Assembly (NCBI RefSeq): GCF_943372915.1 | Contig: NZ_CALSAN010000013.1 | Coordinates: 65,562-129,561 of the forward strand | Source of the DNA: Ferrovibrio terrae_A | GTDB taxonomy: Bacteria; Pseudomonadota; Alphaproteobacteria; Ferrovibrionales; Ferrovibrionaceae | Direction of reading: 5' to 3' | DNA length: 64,000 bases | Part shown: in pieces, positions 23,843 to 32,139 of the stretch | How positions within the stretch are numbered: position 1 is the stretch's first letter | How the letters are laid out: the number at the start of each line of letters is the position of its first letter | Position numbers and translations under genes: made by a program | Notes under the pieces: model-generated | Seen by the model: only the letters and a program-made list of their open reading frames with translations | The model's database searches: none | What the model was told of the DNA's origin: nothing

Positions 23843-26800
23843 GTGAAAGCCGCCAAGAAGACCAAGAAGGCCGCGAAGGCGAAGCGCCCGGCGAAAGCCA
23901 AGAAAGCCACCAAGAAGGTCGTGAAGGCCAAGACGGTCGCCAAGCCGGCAAAGAAGGCCGTCAAAGCCAAAAAGGCGGTCAAGAAGAGCGCCAAGAAGGC
24001 AGTGAAGGTGAAAAAGGCGGTGAAGGCAGCCCGGAAGGCCGTCGCCCGCAAGATTGCCAAGAAAGCGGTTGCCAAGAAGCAGCCCCTGCGCAGCGCCAAA
24101 AAGAAGGTGACAGCGGCCACCAAGAAGGCTCCGGCCTTCAAAAGCTCCGGTGCCGCCCGCGCCGTCGCCATCGCGGTGGGCCATGACACCCTGAAAACCC
24201 GCCGCATGCTGAAGGTGGGCAACAAGTCCTATGCCTATTACAGCATCAAGGCCGCCGAAAAGGCCGGCCTGGGCGACCTGTCGCGCCTGCCCTACTCGAT
24301 GAAGGTGCTGCTGGAAAACCTGCTGCGCTACGAAGACGGCCGCAGCGTTACCGTGGATGACCTCAAGGCCGTGGCCCAGTGGCTGAAGGACAAGCGTTCG
24401 GACCGCGAAATCGCCTATCGCCCGGCCCGCGTGCTGATGCAGGACTTCACTGGCGTGCCCGCCGTGGTCGATCTGGCCGCCATGCGCGACGCCATGACCC
24501 ATCTGGGCGGCGACACCAAGAAGATCAATCCGCTGTCGCCCGTCGACCTGGTGATCGACCATTCGGTGATGGTGGACTATTCGGCGGCGAAGAGCGCCTT
24601 CCAGAAAAACGTCGACCTGGAATACGAGCGCAATGGCGAACGCTATGCCTTCCTGCGCTGGGGCCAGACCGCGTTCGATAACTTCCGCGTCGTGCCGCCG
24701 GGCACCGGCATCTGCCACCAGGTGAACGTTGAGTACCTGGCGCAGACCGTGTGGACCGGCATGGATGGCAAGACCGAAGTGGCCTACCCGGATACTCTGG
24801 TCGGCACCGACAGCCACACCACCATGGTGAATGGCCTGGCCGTGCTGGGCTGGGGCGTGGGCGGCATCGAGGCCGAGGCCGCGATGCTGGGCCAGCCGAT
24901 CTCCATGCTGCTGCCGGAAGTCGTCGGCTTCCGCCTCTCGGGCAAGCCGAAGGAAGGCACCACGGCCACCGACCTGGTGCTGACCGTGACGCAGATGCTG
25001 CGCAAGAAGGGCGTGGTCAACAAGTTCGTCGAATTCTACGGCCCCGGCCTGGACGAACTGTCGATTGCCGACCGCTGCACGGTGGCCAACATGGCGCCGG
25101 AATACGGCGCCACCTGCGGCTTCTTCCCGGTCGACGGCGAGACCATTGCCTATCTGAAGGCCTCAGGCCGCGATCCGGAACGCGTCAAGCTGGTGGAAGC
25201 CTATGCCAAGGCCCAGGGCTTCTGGCGTGGTCCGAAGGCGGTCGATCCGATCTTCACCGACACGCTGGAACTCGATCTTTCGACGGTGGAGCCCTCGCTG
25301 GCCGGTCCGACCCGGCCGGAGGGTCGCGTGCCGCTGAGCCGTGCCGCGGCCGAGTTCAAGGATGCGATGACCAATTTCTACGGCAAGAAGACTGCCGTGG
25401 ACTTCCGCGCCAAGGTCGAGGGCAGCAATTTCGACCTCGGCCATGGCGACGTGGTGATCGCCGCCATCACGTCCTGCACCAATACGTCCAATCCCAGCGT
25501 GCTGCTGGGTGCCGGCCTGCTGGCGCGTAATGCCCTGAAGCGTGGCCTGACCACCAAGCCCTGGGTCAAGACCTCGCTGGCACCGGGCAGCCAGGTGGTC
25601 ACCGACTATCTGGCCCAGTCGGGCGTGCAGAAGGATCTCGATGCCCTGGGCTTCCAGGTCGTCGGCTATGGCTGCACCACCTGCATCGGCAATTCCGGTC
25701 CGCTGCCGGACAACATTTCGAAGGCGATCACCGATAACGACTTCGTCGTCGGCGCCGTGCTGTCGGGCAACCGCAACTTCGAAGGCCGCGTCCATCCGCT
25801 GACCAAGGCGAATTACCTCGCCTCGCCGATGCTGGTGGTGGCCTATGCGCTGGCCGGCAACCTGAACATGGATGTCGCCAACGAGCCGCTCGGCCATGAC
25901 AAGAAGGGCAAGCCGGTCTACCTGAAGGACATCTGGCCCTCGAACAAGGAAATCGCCGCCACCGTGCGCAAGTACGTGACTCCGGCGATGTTCAAGAAGC
26001 GCTACGCCGATGTGTTCAAGGGCGATCCGAACTGGCGCAAGATCAAGGTCGATGGCGGCCAGACCTACAAGTGGGACAACAGCTCGACCTATGTGCAGCA
26101 TCCCCCGTATTTCGAGGGCATGCCTGCCACGCCGTCGGCGATCACCGACGTCAAGGGCGCCCGTCTGCTGGCGATCCTGGGCGACAAGATCACCACCGAC
26201 CACATCTCGCCCGCCGGTTCGATCAAGAAGGACGGCCCGGCCGGCAAATACCTGACCGATCACAAGGTCAGCTATGCCGACTTCAACTCCTATGGTGCCC
26301 GTCGCGGCAACCATGAGATCATGATGCGCGGCACCTTTGCCAATATCCGCATCAAGAACGAGATGGTGCCGGGCACCGAGGGCGGCATCACCAAGCACAT
26401 GCCGGCAGGCGATGTGATGTCGATCTATGACGCGGCGATGAAGTACAAGGCATCAAGCACGCCGCTGGTGATCGTGGCCGGCAAGGAATACGGCAACGGT
26501 TCCTCGCGCGACTGGGCGGCCAAGGGCACCATCCTGCTGGGTGTGAAGGCCGTGATCGCCGAAAGCTACGAGCGCATCCATCGCTCGAACCTGGTGGGCA
26601 TGGGCGTTCTGCCGCTGCAGTTCCTCAACGGCACCACCCGCTTCGACCTCAAGCTCGACGGTTCGGAGAAATTCGACATCTCCGGGATCGCCGTGGGCCT
26701 GAAGCCGCGCATGAAGCTGCCGGTGACCATCAGCCGCGCCGACGGCTCGACCCAGACCATCGAGGTGCTGTGCCGCATCGATACGCTGGACGAGATCGAC

Positions 26801-26860
26801 TACTACAAGAACGGCGGCATCCTGCATTACGTGCTGCGCAACCTGGCCAAGGCCGCCTAA
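23843..26860 (+). CDS. acnA: Aconitate hydratase AcnA with histone-H1-like N-terminal extension
   Basis: This 1005-residue enzyme interconverts citrate and isocitrate in the TCA cycle. The [4Fe-4S] ligands are visible as Cys545 (SCTNTSNPS), Cys611 and Cys614 (GCTTCIGNSG). The normal aconitase sequence begins near residue 112 (VGHDTLKTRRMLKVGNKSY). Residues 1-110 are an added leader of Lys, Ala and Val: 40 lysines in the first 100 residues and no Asp or Glu before residue 115. The start is GTG at 23843 with AAAGGA upstream, and no ATG occurs before residue 122. A start at the in-frame GTG near residue 112 would give a normal-length aconitase and cannot be excluded. A terminator follows. Confidence 0.93.
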   Translation: MKAAKKTKKAAKAKRPAKAKKATKKVVKAKTVAKPAKKAVKAKKAVKKSAKKAVKVKKAVKAARKAVARKIAKKAVAKKQPLRSAKKKVTAATKKAPAFKSSGAARAVAIAVGHDTLKTRRMLKVGNKSYAYYSIKAAEKAGLGDLSRLPYSMKVLLENLLRYEDGRSVTVDDLKAVAQWLKDKRSDREIAYRPARVLMQDFTGVPAVVDLAAMRDAMTHLGGDTKKINPLSPVDLVIDHSVMVDYSAAKSAFQKNVDLEYERNGERYAFLRWGQTAFDNFRVVPPGTGICHQVNVEYLAQTVWTGMDGKTEVAYPDTLVGTDSHTTMVNGLAVLGWGVGGIEAEAAMLGQPISMLLPEVVGFRLSGKPKEGTTATDLVLTVTQMLRKKGVVNKFVEFYGPGLDELSIADRCTVANMAPEYGATCGFFPVDGETIAYLKASGRDPERVKLVEAYAKAQGFWRGPKAVDPIFTDTLELDLSTVEPSLAGPTRPEGRVPLSRAAAEFKDAMTNFYGKKTAVDFRAKVEGSNFDLGHGDVVIAAITSCTNTSNPSVLLGAGLLARNALKRGLTTKPWVKTSLAPGSQVVTDYLAQSGVQKDLDALGFQVVGYGCTTCIGNSGPLPDNISKAITDNDFVVGAVLSGNRNFEGRVHPLTKANYLASPMLVVAYALAGNLNMDVANEPLGHDKKGKPVYLKDIWPSNKEIAATVRKYVTPAMFKKRYADVFKGDPNWRKIKVDGGQTYKWDNSSTYVQHPPYFEGMPATPSAITDVKGARLLAILGDKITTDHISPAGSIKKDGPAGKYLTDHKVSYADFNSYGARRGNHEIMMRGTFANIRIKNEMVPGTEGGITKHMPAGDVMSIYDAAMKYKASSTPLVIVAGKEYGNGSSRDWAAKGTILLGVKAVIAESYERIHRSNLVGMGVLPLQFLNGTTRFDLKLDGSEKFDISGIAVGLKPRMKLPVTISRADGSTQTIEVLCRIDTLDEIDYYKNGGILHYVLRNLAKAA

Positions 26861-26900
26861 GGCACAGCCCGAGCGCAACGCTGCAATCCGCAGAAACGAA

Positions 26901-26930
26901 AACGGCCGGGAAAACCCGGCCGTTTTTTAT
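26901..26930 (+). terminator. Rho-independent terminator of acnA, probably bidirectional
   Basis: A 10-bp stem (AACGGCCGGG and CCCGGCCGTT) with an AAAA loop is followed by TTTTAT. On the other strand a TTTTCGTTTC run follows the stem, so it may also end the convergent FKBP gene that stops at 26948. Confidence 0.9.
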
Positions 26931-26947
26931 TGCCTGAAGCGAATCGC

Positions 26948-27391
26948 TTACTTCAGTTCGAGCAGTTCGACATCGAAGATCAGTGTCGCATTCGGCGGGA
27001 TCGCCCCGCCGCCGGCGCCCTGGGCACCATAGGCCAGCTGGGGCGGGATGATCAGCGTGCGCTGGCCGCCCACCTTCATACCGACCACGCCTTCATCCCA
27101 GCCCTTGATGACACGGCCGCCGCCCAGCGGAAAAGCGAAAGGCTGGCCGCGAGTACGCGATGAGTCGAACTGGCGGCCCTTTTCGCCGGCGATGTAGAGC
27201 CAGCCGGTATAATGCACCAGGGCGGTCTGGCCAGGCTGCGCGGTGGCACCGTTGCCAAGCTTGGTATCGGTATAGCGCAGGCCGGAAGCGGTGGTCTTTT
27301 CCTGCGCCTGAGCATCGGTATGGGCCGGCAAGGCAGCCAACAGGCCAAGGGCGAGACCAACACCGACTAAAGCGCGACGGGACAGCGACAT
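26948..27391 (-). CDS. FKBP-type peptidyl-prolyl isomerase, exported
   Basis: This 147-residue protein has a signal peptide (MSLSRRALVGVGLALGLLAALPAHTDAQAQ) and one FKBP domain from about residue 38. Domain motifs include ALVHYTGWLY, GGGRVIKGWDEGVVGMKVGGQR and IPPNATLIFDVELLEL. It catalyses cis/trans isomerisation before proline, here in the periplasm. It converges on acnA, with a shared terminator between them. A second FKBP gene without a signal peptide lies about 105 bases upstream. Confidence 0.92.
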   Translation of the reverse strand: MSLSRRALVGVGLALGLLAALPAHTDAQAQEKTTASGLRYTDTKLGNGATAQPGQTALVHYTGWLYIAGEKGRQFDSSRTRGQPFAFPLGGGRVIKGWDEGVVGMKVGGQRTLIIPPQLAYGAQGAGGGAIPPNATLIFDVELLELK

Positions 27392-27495
27392 CGAAACAAA
27401 CTCCCTGTTACGGATGACAATGATTCAGGATGGAGTGGGAAACGTGCCGTCGCAATGCGGCAGCAGCATGGCATTCGCCGTCGACGGACAATCCG

Positions 27496-27909
27496 TCAGC
27501 GGACGTTGACCAGCTCGATTTCAAAGAACAGCGTGGCGTTCGGCGGGATGATGCGGCCGTTGCCGCGTGCGCCATAGGCGAGATAGGACGGGATCAGCAG
27601 CGCACGCTTGCCGCCGACCTTCATATAGGCCACGCCTTCGTCCCAGCCTTTGATGACCTTGCCTTGCCCAAGCGCGAACTCGAAGGGCTGGCCACGCTTG
27701 TAGGAGCTGTCGAACATCCGGGTCGGCTTGTTGTTTTCCCAGAGCCAGCCGGCGTAATGCACGGAAACCATCTTGCCGGGTTCGGCCTTGGTGCCCGAAC
27801 CCAAAGCAATATCGCCGACGCGCATCCCTGATGGCGTCTGACGCAGGTTTAAGGCCTCCTGCTTACCCCCGAGGCCGATGGCCCCCAGCAATGAATCAAG
27901 CACTCCCAT
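27496..27909 (-). CDS. FKBP-type peptidyl-prolyl isomerase, no signal peptide
   Basis: This 137-residue protein has a short Gly/Leu-rich start (MGVLDSLLGAIGLGGKQ) and one FKBP domain. The domain carries VSVHYAGWLW, GQGKVIKGWDEGVAYMKVGGKR and IPPNATLFFEIELVNV. The start is not a convincing signal peptide, so a cytoplasmic site is likely. It is clearly paralogous to the exported FKBP next to it, so the pair probably arose by duplication and now serve two compartments. Confidence 0.9.
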   Translation of the reverse strand: MGVLDSLLGAIGLGGKQEALNLRQTPSGMRVGDIALGSGTKAEPGKMVSVHYAGWLWENNKPTRMFDSSYKRGQPFEFALGQGKVIKGWDEGVAYMKVGGKRALLIPSYLAYGARGNGRIIPPNATLFFEIELVNVR

Positions 27910-28043
27910 GCCCAGAGAATATCAAGCAAATTTGTCCCTGCCCAGAGTTGTCGAAAGACTAACCAAGAGCGACTCGGGGCAGAAATAACATTATTTTTTG
28001 TTAAATTGAGGCCATGTACCCGCCAGCCGTGCAATCCGCGCGG

Positions 28044-28904
28044 CTATTCGTCGACGCCGACTGGCAGTGGGCGGGCACTGGCCGGGCCAAAACCCGCATC
28101 CGGGTTTTCTGCGCCATGCGGTAAAAACCGCCCGAGATCCTCGCGCAGGGCGGCCCAATGCAGGATTTCGAGCCGGCCGTCAAAATGCTCGACCAGGGCG
28201 GTGCAGCTCTCCACCCAGTCACCATCGTTGCAATACTGAATACCGTCAATCTCGCGGATTTCGGCATGGTGGATATGGCCACAGACCACCCCATCCACAT
28301 GCCGGCGGCGGGCTTCCTCGGCAATGGCCTGCTCGTAGTCGGAGATGAACTCGACCGCGTTCTTGACCTTGTGCTTGAGATAGGCCGACAGCGACCAGTA
28401 GGGCAGGCCCATGCGGCGGCGCAGGTGGTTGAACCAGGTGTTCAGGCCGAGAGCGAAGCCATAGGCGGCATCGCCCAGCAGGGCCAGCCACTTGGCGCAG
28501 GTGACGATGCCATCGAAATGGTCGCCATGGGTGACCAGCAGCCGACGGCCATCGGCGGTTTCGTGGATCGCCTCCATCAGGACGGTGATACCGCCGAACT
28601 GCAGGGCCGCGCCCTCGATGAAATCGCGCAGGGCCTCGTCATGGTTGCCCGGCACATAGATCACGTTGGTGCCCTTGCGCGCCTTGCGCAGCAGCTTCTG
28701 CACCACGTCGTTATGGCTCTGGTTCCAGTACCAGGAGCGCTTGAGCCGCCAGCCATCGACGATATCCCCGACCAGATACAGCGTATCGGACTCGGTATAT
28801 CGGAGGAATTCCAGCAGCAGATCGGCCTTACAGCCACGCGTCCCCAGATGGATATCCGAGATCCAGATGGTGCGGTATCGGGCCGGCATCAGGGCCATGT
28901 TCAT
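28044..28904 (-). CDS. LpxH-like metallophosphoesterase
   Basis: This 286-residue calcineurin-fold phosphoesterase has all metal-binding motifs in order: SDIHLG, GDIVDGW, GNHDE, THGDHFD and GHIHHAE. The family is related to UDP-2,3-diacylglucosamine diphosphatase (lipid A synthesis), but this longer subclass is usually annotated only as UDP-2,3-diacylglucosamine diphosphatase-like. The C-terminal 35 residues after WAALRED are poorly conserved in appearance. No lipid A gene is adjacent. The 134 bases between it and the FKBP gene are AT-rich and probably hold the FKBP promoter. Confidence 0.85.
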   Translation of the reverse strand: MNMALMPARYRTIWISDIHLGTRGCKADLLLEFLRYTESDTLYLVGDIVDGWRLKRSWYWNQSHNDVVQKLLRKARKGTNVIYVPGNHDEALRDFIEGAALQFGGITVLMEAIHETADGRRLLVTHGDHFDGIVTCAKWLALLGDAAYGFALGLNTWFNHLRRRMGLPYWSLSAYLKHKVKNAVEFISDYEQAIAEEARRRHVDGVVCGHIHHAEIREIDGIQYCNDGDWVESCTALVEHFDGRLEILHWAALREDLGRFLPHGAENPDAGFGPASARPLPVGVDE

Positions 28905-29051
28905 CGGTCACCTGCTCAACGAATCGCGGGAAGATGCAAATCGTTGGCCGGGAAGATGAATCGCCTAAACCATTGTGTCCCGTGAATTTTCCATGACCGG
29001 TATGACGGATTGGTGACAGCCGGGCAGGCCGATGCAAAACCGGGCGGACAA

Positions 29052-29080
29052 AGAAAAAGGGCCTGCCGTAAGGCAGGCCC
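29052..29080 (-). terminator. Rho-independent terminator of the HU gene
   Basis: On the minus strand the stem GGGCCTGCC/GGCAGGCCC with a 4-base loop is followed by TTTTTCTTTG. It lies about 28 bases after the HU stop codon. Confidence 0.9.
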
Positions 29081-29107
29081 TGGATCCTGTCGTCCTTGCG
29101 GGACGGA

Positions 29108-29410
29108 TCAGACGGCTTCCTTCAGCACCTTGGAGGCGCGGAAAGCAACCTTCTTGGAGGCCTTGATCTTGATCGGCTCGCCGGTCTGCGGGTTGCGGCC
29201 CATGCGGGCGGCGCGCTTGCGGACCTGGAGGATGCCGATATCGCCCATGCGGACGCGCTCGCCCTTCTTCAGCGACTTGGTGATGGCCGCGAAGAAATCG
29301 TCGAACAGGGCGATGGTCGACTTCTTCTGCAGCTCATTCTTCTCGGCCAGCATCGTGGCGATCTGCTTCGCAGTGACGGTAACCGTCTTGGTGGCGGCTG
29401 CTTTAGCCAT
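29108..29410 (-). CDS. HU/IHF family DNA-binding protein
   Basis: This 100-residue nucleoid protein starts MAKAAATKTVTVTAKQIATMLAEKNEL and carries the HU DNA-binding arm region GERVRMGDIGILQVRKRAARMGRNPQTGEPI, ending KVAFRASKVLKEAV. The ATG at 29410 follows a strong ribosome site (GAGGAGAGAG). The 12-residue Ala/Thr/Lys start is a little longer than in E. coli HU. It is a single-gene unit with its own terminator. Confidence 0.93.
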   Translation of the reverse strand: MAKAAATKTVTVTAKQIATMLAEKNELQKKSTIALFDDFFAAITKSLKKGERVRMGDIGILQVRKRAARMGRNPQTGEPIKIKASKKVAFRASKVLKEAV

Positions 29411-29521
29411 GGTCTCTCTCCTCAGAAATGATGCGTCAGATGTTGTTTTTGAACGAATCGGGGGTTGATTCCCGAATCCTGCATAGCACCGCGCCTGGGT
29501 TTTGCCCATCCGGCAATGCAT

Positions 29522-29548
29522 AAAAATCCGCTAGACATGCGGATTTTT
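29522..29548 (-). terminator. Rho-independent terminator of the MFS efflux gene
   Basis: Ten-base arms AAAAATCCGC and GCGGATTTTT flank a 7-base loop, and TTTTTAT ends the minus-strand copy. It lies about 70 bases past the efflux gene stop and is nearly symmetric, so it could act on both strands. Confidence 0.8.
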
Positions 29549-29618
29549 GGCCACCGGTGCGAATCGGAACCGCATACCATGCGGGTTTGTTGCATCCGGG
29601 TCCGGACTGAATCGCGTT

Positions 29619-30821
29619 TTAGGGGCGGCTGGCGCGGAATTTAGCGGCTATGACAAAGCTCACCACCGCCAGAATTCCGCACCCCGACATGGTCCATAGC
29701 ATCGGATACTGGCTCGGGTCATGGTCCTGGCCGTAGCCAACCAGCACGGCGGCAATGGCGCCGGTGAGCATCTGCAAAGCACCGGACAGTCCGGCCGCCG
29801 CGCCGGCGGCGCGCGGATTGACCGAGATCGCCCCGGCGATTCCGTTGGGCAGGGTCAGCCCATTCGACATCGCGACCACGGCCATCGGCAGGAAAATTCC
29901 CGGCAGACTGAGTGGCCCCAGCCAGCTTGACAGACCCAACGCCAGAATCCCGATCAGCTGCGCAATCGCGCCGAACATGATCATGCGGTCGACGCCCAGA
30001 CGCACGGCATAGCGCCCGGTGAGGAAATTTCCGGTCAGGTAGCCAATCGAGACGACGATGAACCACAGGCCATAAGCCGAGGCCGGCAGGCCCATCACCG
30101 TGACCACCACGAAAGGCGCACCGGCGATGAAGGCGAAAAACACCCCTGAGGTGAAAGCCGTCTGCAGCACGTAGCCGCAGAAGGCCGGCGAACGCAGCAA
30201 CTGGCCGTAGCCCTGCAGCAACGCCCGCACCCCCTCGCCCTGACCGCGCTCGGCCAGGGTTTCCGGCAGCGTGAGGATAACCCAGACATACACTGCCAGG
30301 CCCGCTACGCTGCAGAACACGAAGCTGGCGCGCCAGCCGAACAGGCCGTCGAGATAGCCGCCCAGAGCCGGCGACAGCATCGGCGCCAGTGACATTGCCA
30401 TGGTGACATAGCCGATCATCGCCGCCGAGCGGTCACGGTCGTACAGATCGCGAATGATGGCGCGGCCGAGCACAAGGCCGGCACAGCCGCCCAGTGCCTG
30501 CAGCGCCCGCCCCAGCATCAGCCATGTGATTGTCGGCGCCAGCACGCAGGCAATGCTGCCGACACAGTAGATCGCCATGCCCCAGAGCAGCACCGGACGG
30601 CGGCCATAGCGATCGCTGATCGGGCCATAGATCAGCTGCGCAAAGCCCAGACCGACCAGATAGAAGGTGAGCGTCAGCTGCACCAGGCCGTAATCGACGT
30701 TGAAATGCTTCGCCAGCCCGGGCATCGACGGCATGAAGATGTTGAGCGCCAGCGGCCCGAGCGCCGTGATAGCGACCAGGATGAAAACTGAAGGCAGGCG
30801 ATGGGCCGGCGGAGGAGACAT
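29619..30821 (-). CDS. Bcr/CflA family multidrug efflux MFS transporter
   Basis: This 400-residue protein has twelve predicted membrane helices. It carries the Bcr/CflA motifs LNIFMPSMPGLAKHF near the start and the MFS motif A loop GPISDRYGRRPVLLWG. It exports drugs such as bicyclomycin or chloramphenicol in characterised relatives; the substrate here is unknown. I chose the ATG at 30821 (MSPPPAHRLPSVF); the longer frame adds an unlikely Cys/Trp-containing leader. Confidence 0.9.
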   Translation of the reverse strand: MSPPPAHRLPSVFILVAITALGPLALNIFMPSMPGLAKHFNVDYGLVQLTLTFYLVGLGFAQLIYGPISDRYGRRPVLLWGMAIYCVGSIACVLAPTITWLMLGRALQALGGCAGLVLGRAIIRDLYDRDRSAAMIGYVTMAMSLAPMLSPALGGYLDGLFGWRASFVFCSVAGLAVYVWVILTLPETLAERGQGEGVRALLQGYGQLLRSPAFCGYVLQTAFTSGVFFAFIAGAPFVVVTVMGLPASAYGLWFIVVSIGYLTGNFLTGRYAVRLGVDRMIMFGAIAQLIGILALGLSSWLGPLSLPGIFLPMAVVAMSNGLTLPNGIAGAISVNPRAAGAAAGLSGALQMLTGAIAAVLVGYGQDHDPSQYPMLWTMSGCGILAVVSFVIAAKFRASRP

Positions 30822-30961
30822 GAAACCGCAGATATTTGGCGAAACAGCGAAGCGATGCTGGGAAAGGCACCATATAGCGCCAATCGTTGCGGCAACCAAC
30901 CGGCCACCCGACCGTTATTCGCCGGATGTTATCCATGCGAATACACCCGGAGGATCACGGC

Positions 30962-31189
30962 ATGAAATCCAGCCCCCGCCTGACCGAGACCAAATCCGCC
31001 CAAAAGCGCAAGGAAGACGCCGACCTGGACCGCGCGCTGCGCGACAGTTTCCCCGCCAGCGATCCGATCTCGATCACCCAGCCGACCACGGAAATACCTC
31101 AGAAGGTCGATAAACGCCTGGCCAAGGCCGGCGACGAGACCCGACGCAAGACCGCCGGCATCCGCAAACCGGCGCCGCAAAGGCATTAA
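30962..31189 (+). CDS. Small conserved protein with DSFPASDP motif
   Basis: This 75-residue, very hydrophilic protein starts MKSSPRLTETKSAQKRKED. Its centre reads LDRALRDSFPASDPISITQP, a motif I recall from many uncharacterised small alphaproteobacterial proteins. The rest is rich in Lys, Arg and charged residues. A ribosome site (CGGAGGA) precedes the ATG. No function is known to me; stress or general cell-surface roles are guesses only. It stands alone between the divergent efflux gene and the EPS locus. Confidence 0.75.
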   Translation: MKSSPRLTETKSAQKRKEDADLDRALRDSFPASDPISITQPTTEIPQKVDKRLAKAGDETRRKTAGIRKPAPQRH

Positions 31190-31340
31190 GCCATACCCAA
31201 CAGCCTGGCACCTGAGACGGTGATCTATACAGGAGCGCTGCAAGGGCCGGGCGGGTGCTGGGCCGGCCACGCAATAGTCACTTCATTCCCTTGCCGCCGC
31301 GGTCCAAGCTGGACACCCCTCCAATCACCCCCGTTCCGTC

Positions 31341-32117
31341 ATGATGCTTCGCCCCCTTAAAGCTTGGATTCGCAACACCTCGCGTGCACTTGGTTATGAC
31401 ATCGTGCCATTGCGTGACATCAAGGACCGGGATTTCGCCATTCACCTTGGCCAGTTGTTCCGCTTCCTGAAGATCGACTGCGTTTTCGATGTCGGCGCCA
31501 ATGTCGGCCAGTATCGAGATTTCCTGCGCGATAGGGTCGGCTATACCGGCTTGATCGTGTCCTTCGAACCCGTCAGCCGCAATGTCGCCACCTTGCAGCA
31601 GCGCAGCACCCAGGATCCGCACTGGGAGATCGTCGGCCATGCCCTTGGCAGCACCCGCAGCAATCTGCCAATCCATGTGATGAAATCCGACCAGTTCAGT
31701 TCTTTCCTGGCACCGGATAATTCCGGCGTACCGGAATTCAACGGCCTGAATGAAACCGCGCATATCGAAACCGTGGCCGTCTATCCGCTGGACGAGGTCT
31801 TTCCCGTATTGCAGCGCCGGCTGGGATTCCGCCGCCCCTATCTCAAGCTCGACACCCAGGGTTTTGACCTGGAGGTTCTGCAGGGTGCGGCCGCGACATT
31901 GCCCGGCATCGTGGCGCTGCAGAGCGAAGCCTCGATCATCAATATCTATGAAGGCATGCCGGGCTATATGGATACGATCCGCTTTCTCAATGCGCGCGGC
32001 TTTGATATTTCCGGTCTGTATCCGATCAGCCGTGATCCGGGCATGCGCCTGATCGAGTTCGATTGCGTGATGGTCAATCGCAGAGTCGCCGAAACGGCCT
32101 CTGCCGCCCGACACTGA
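31341..32117 (+). CDS. FkbM family methyltransferase
   Basis: This 258-residue SAM-dependent methyltransferase carries motif I as FDVGANVGQYRDFLRD (residues about 52-67) and the FkbM-type segments VSFEPVSRN and LKLDTQGFDLEVLQGA. FkbM enzymes O-methylate sugars or polyketides. At the edge of an EPS locus the likely role is methylation of a sugar in the polymer. An ATG three bases downstream is an equally good start. It converges on the neighbouring glycosyltransferase gene. Confidence 0.88.
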   Translation: MMLRPLKAWIRNTSRALGYDIVPLRDIKDRDFAIHLGQLFRFLKIDCVFDVGANVGQYRDFLRDRVGYTGLIVSFEPVSRNVATLQQRSTQDPHWEIVGHALGSTRSNLPIHVMKSDQFSSFLAPDNSGVPEFNGLNETAHIETVAVYPLDEVFPVLQRRLGFRRPYLKLDTQGFDLEVLQGAAATLPGIVALQSEASIINIYEGMPGYMDTIRFLNARGFDISGLYPISRDPGMRLIEFDCVMVNRRVAETASAARH

Positions 32118-32139
32118 ATCCACCAAGAACTATCCGCGA

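Noticed and set aside
23843..24150. Possible DNA tandem repeat or CRISPR-like array
   Set aside because: The repetition comes from Lys/Ala codons in a coding frame and the units vary in length; there are no regular spacers.
23825..24817. 330-codon minus-strand open frame opposite the aconitase leader
   Set aside because: It looks like a Leu/Phe/Gly-rich protein only because Lys-Ala codons read in reverse give such residues; there is no ribosome site and it overlaps clear aconitase sequence.
31278..32126. 282-codon minus-strand open frame
   Set aside because: It is antisense to the FkbM methyltransferase, whose SAM motif is unambiguous.
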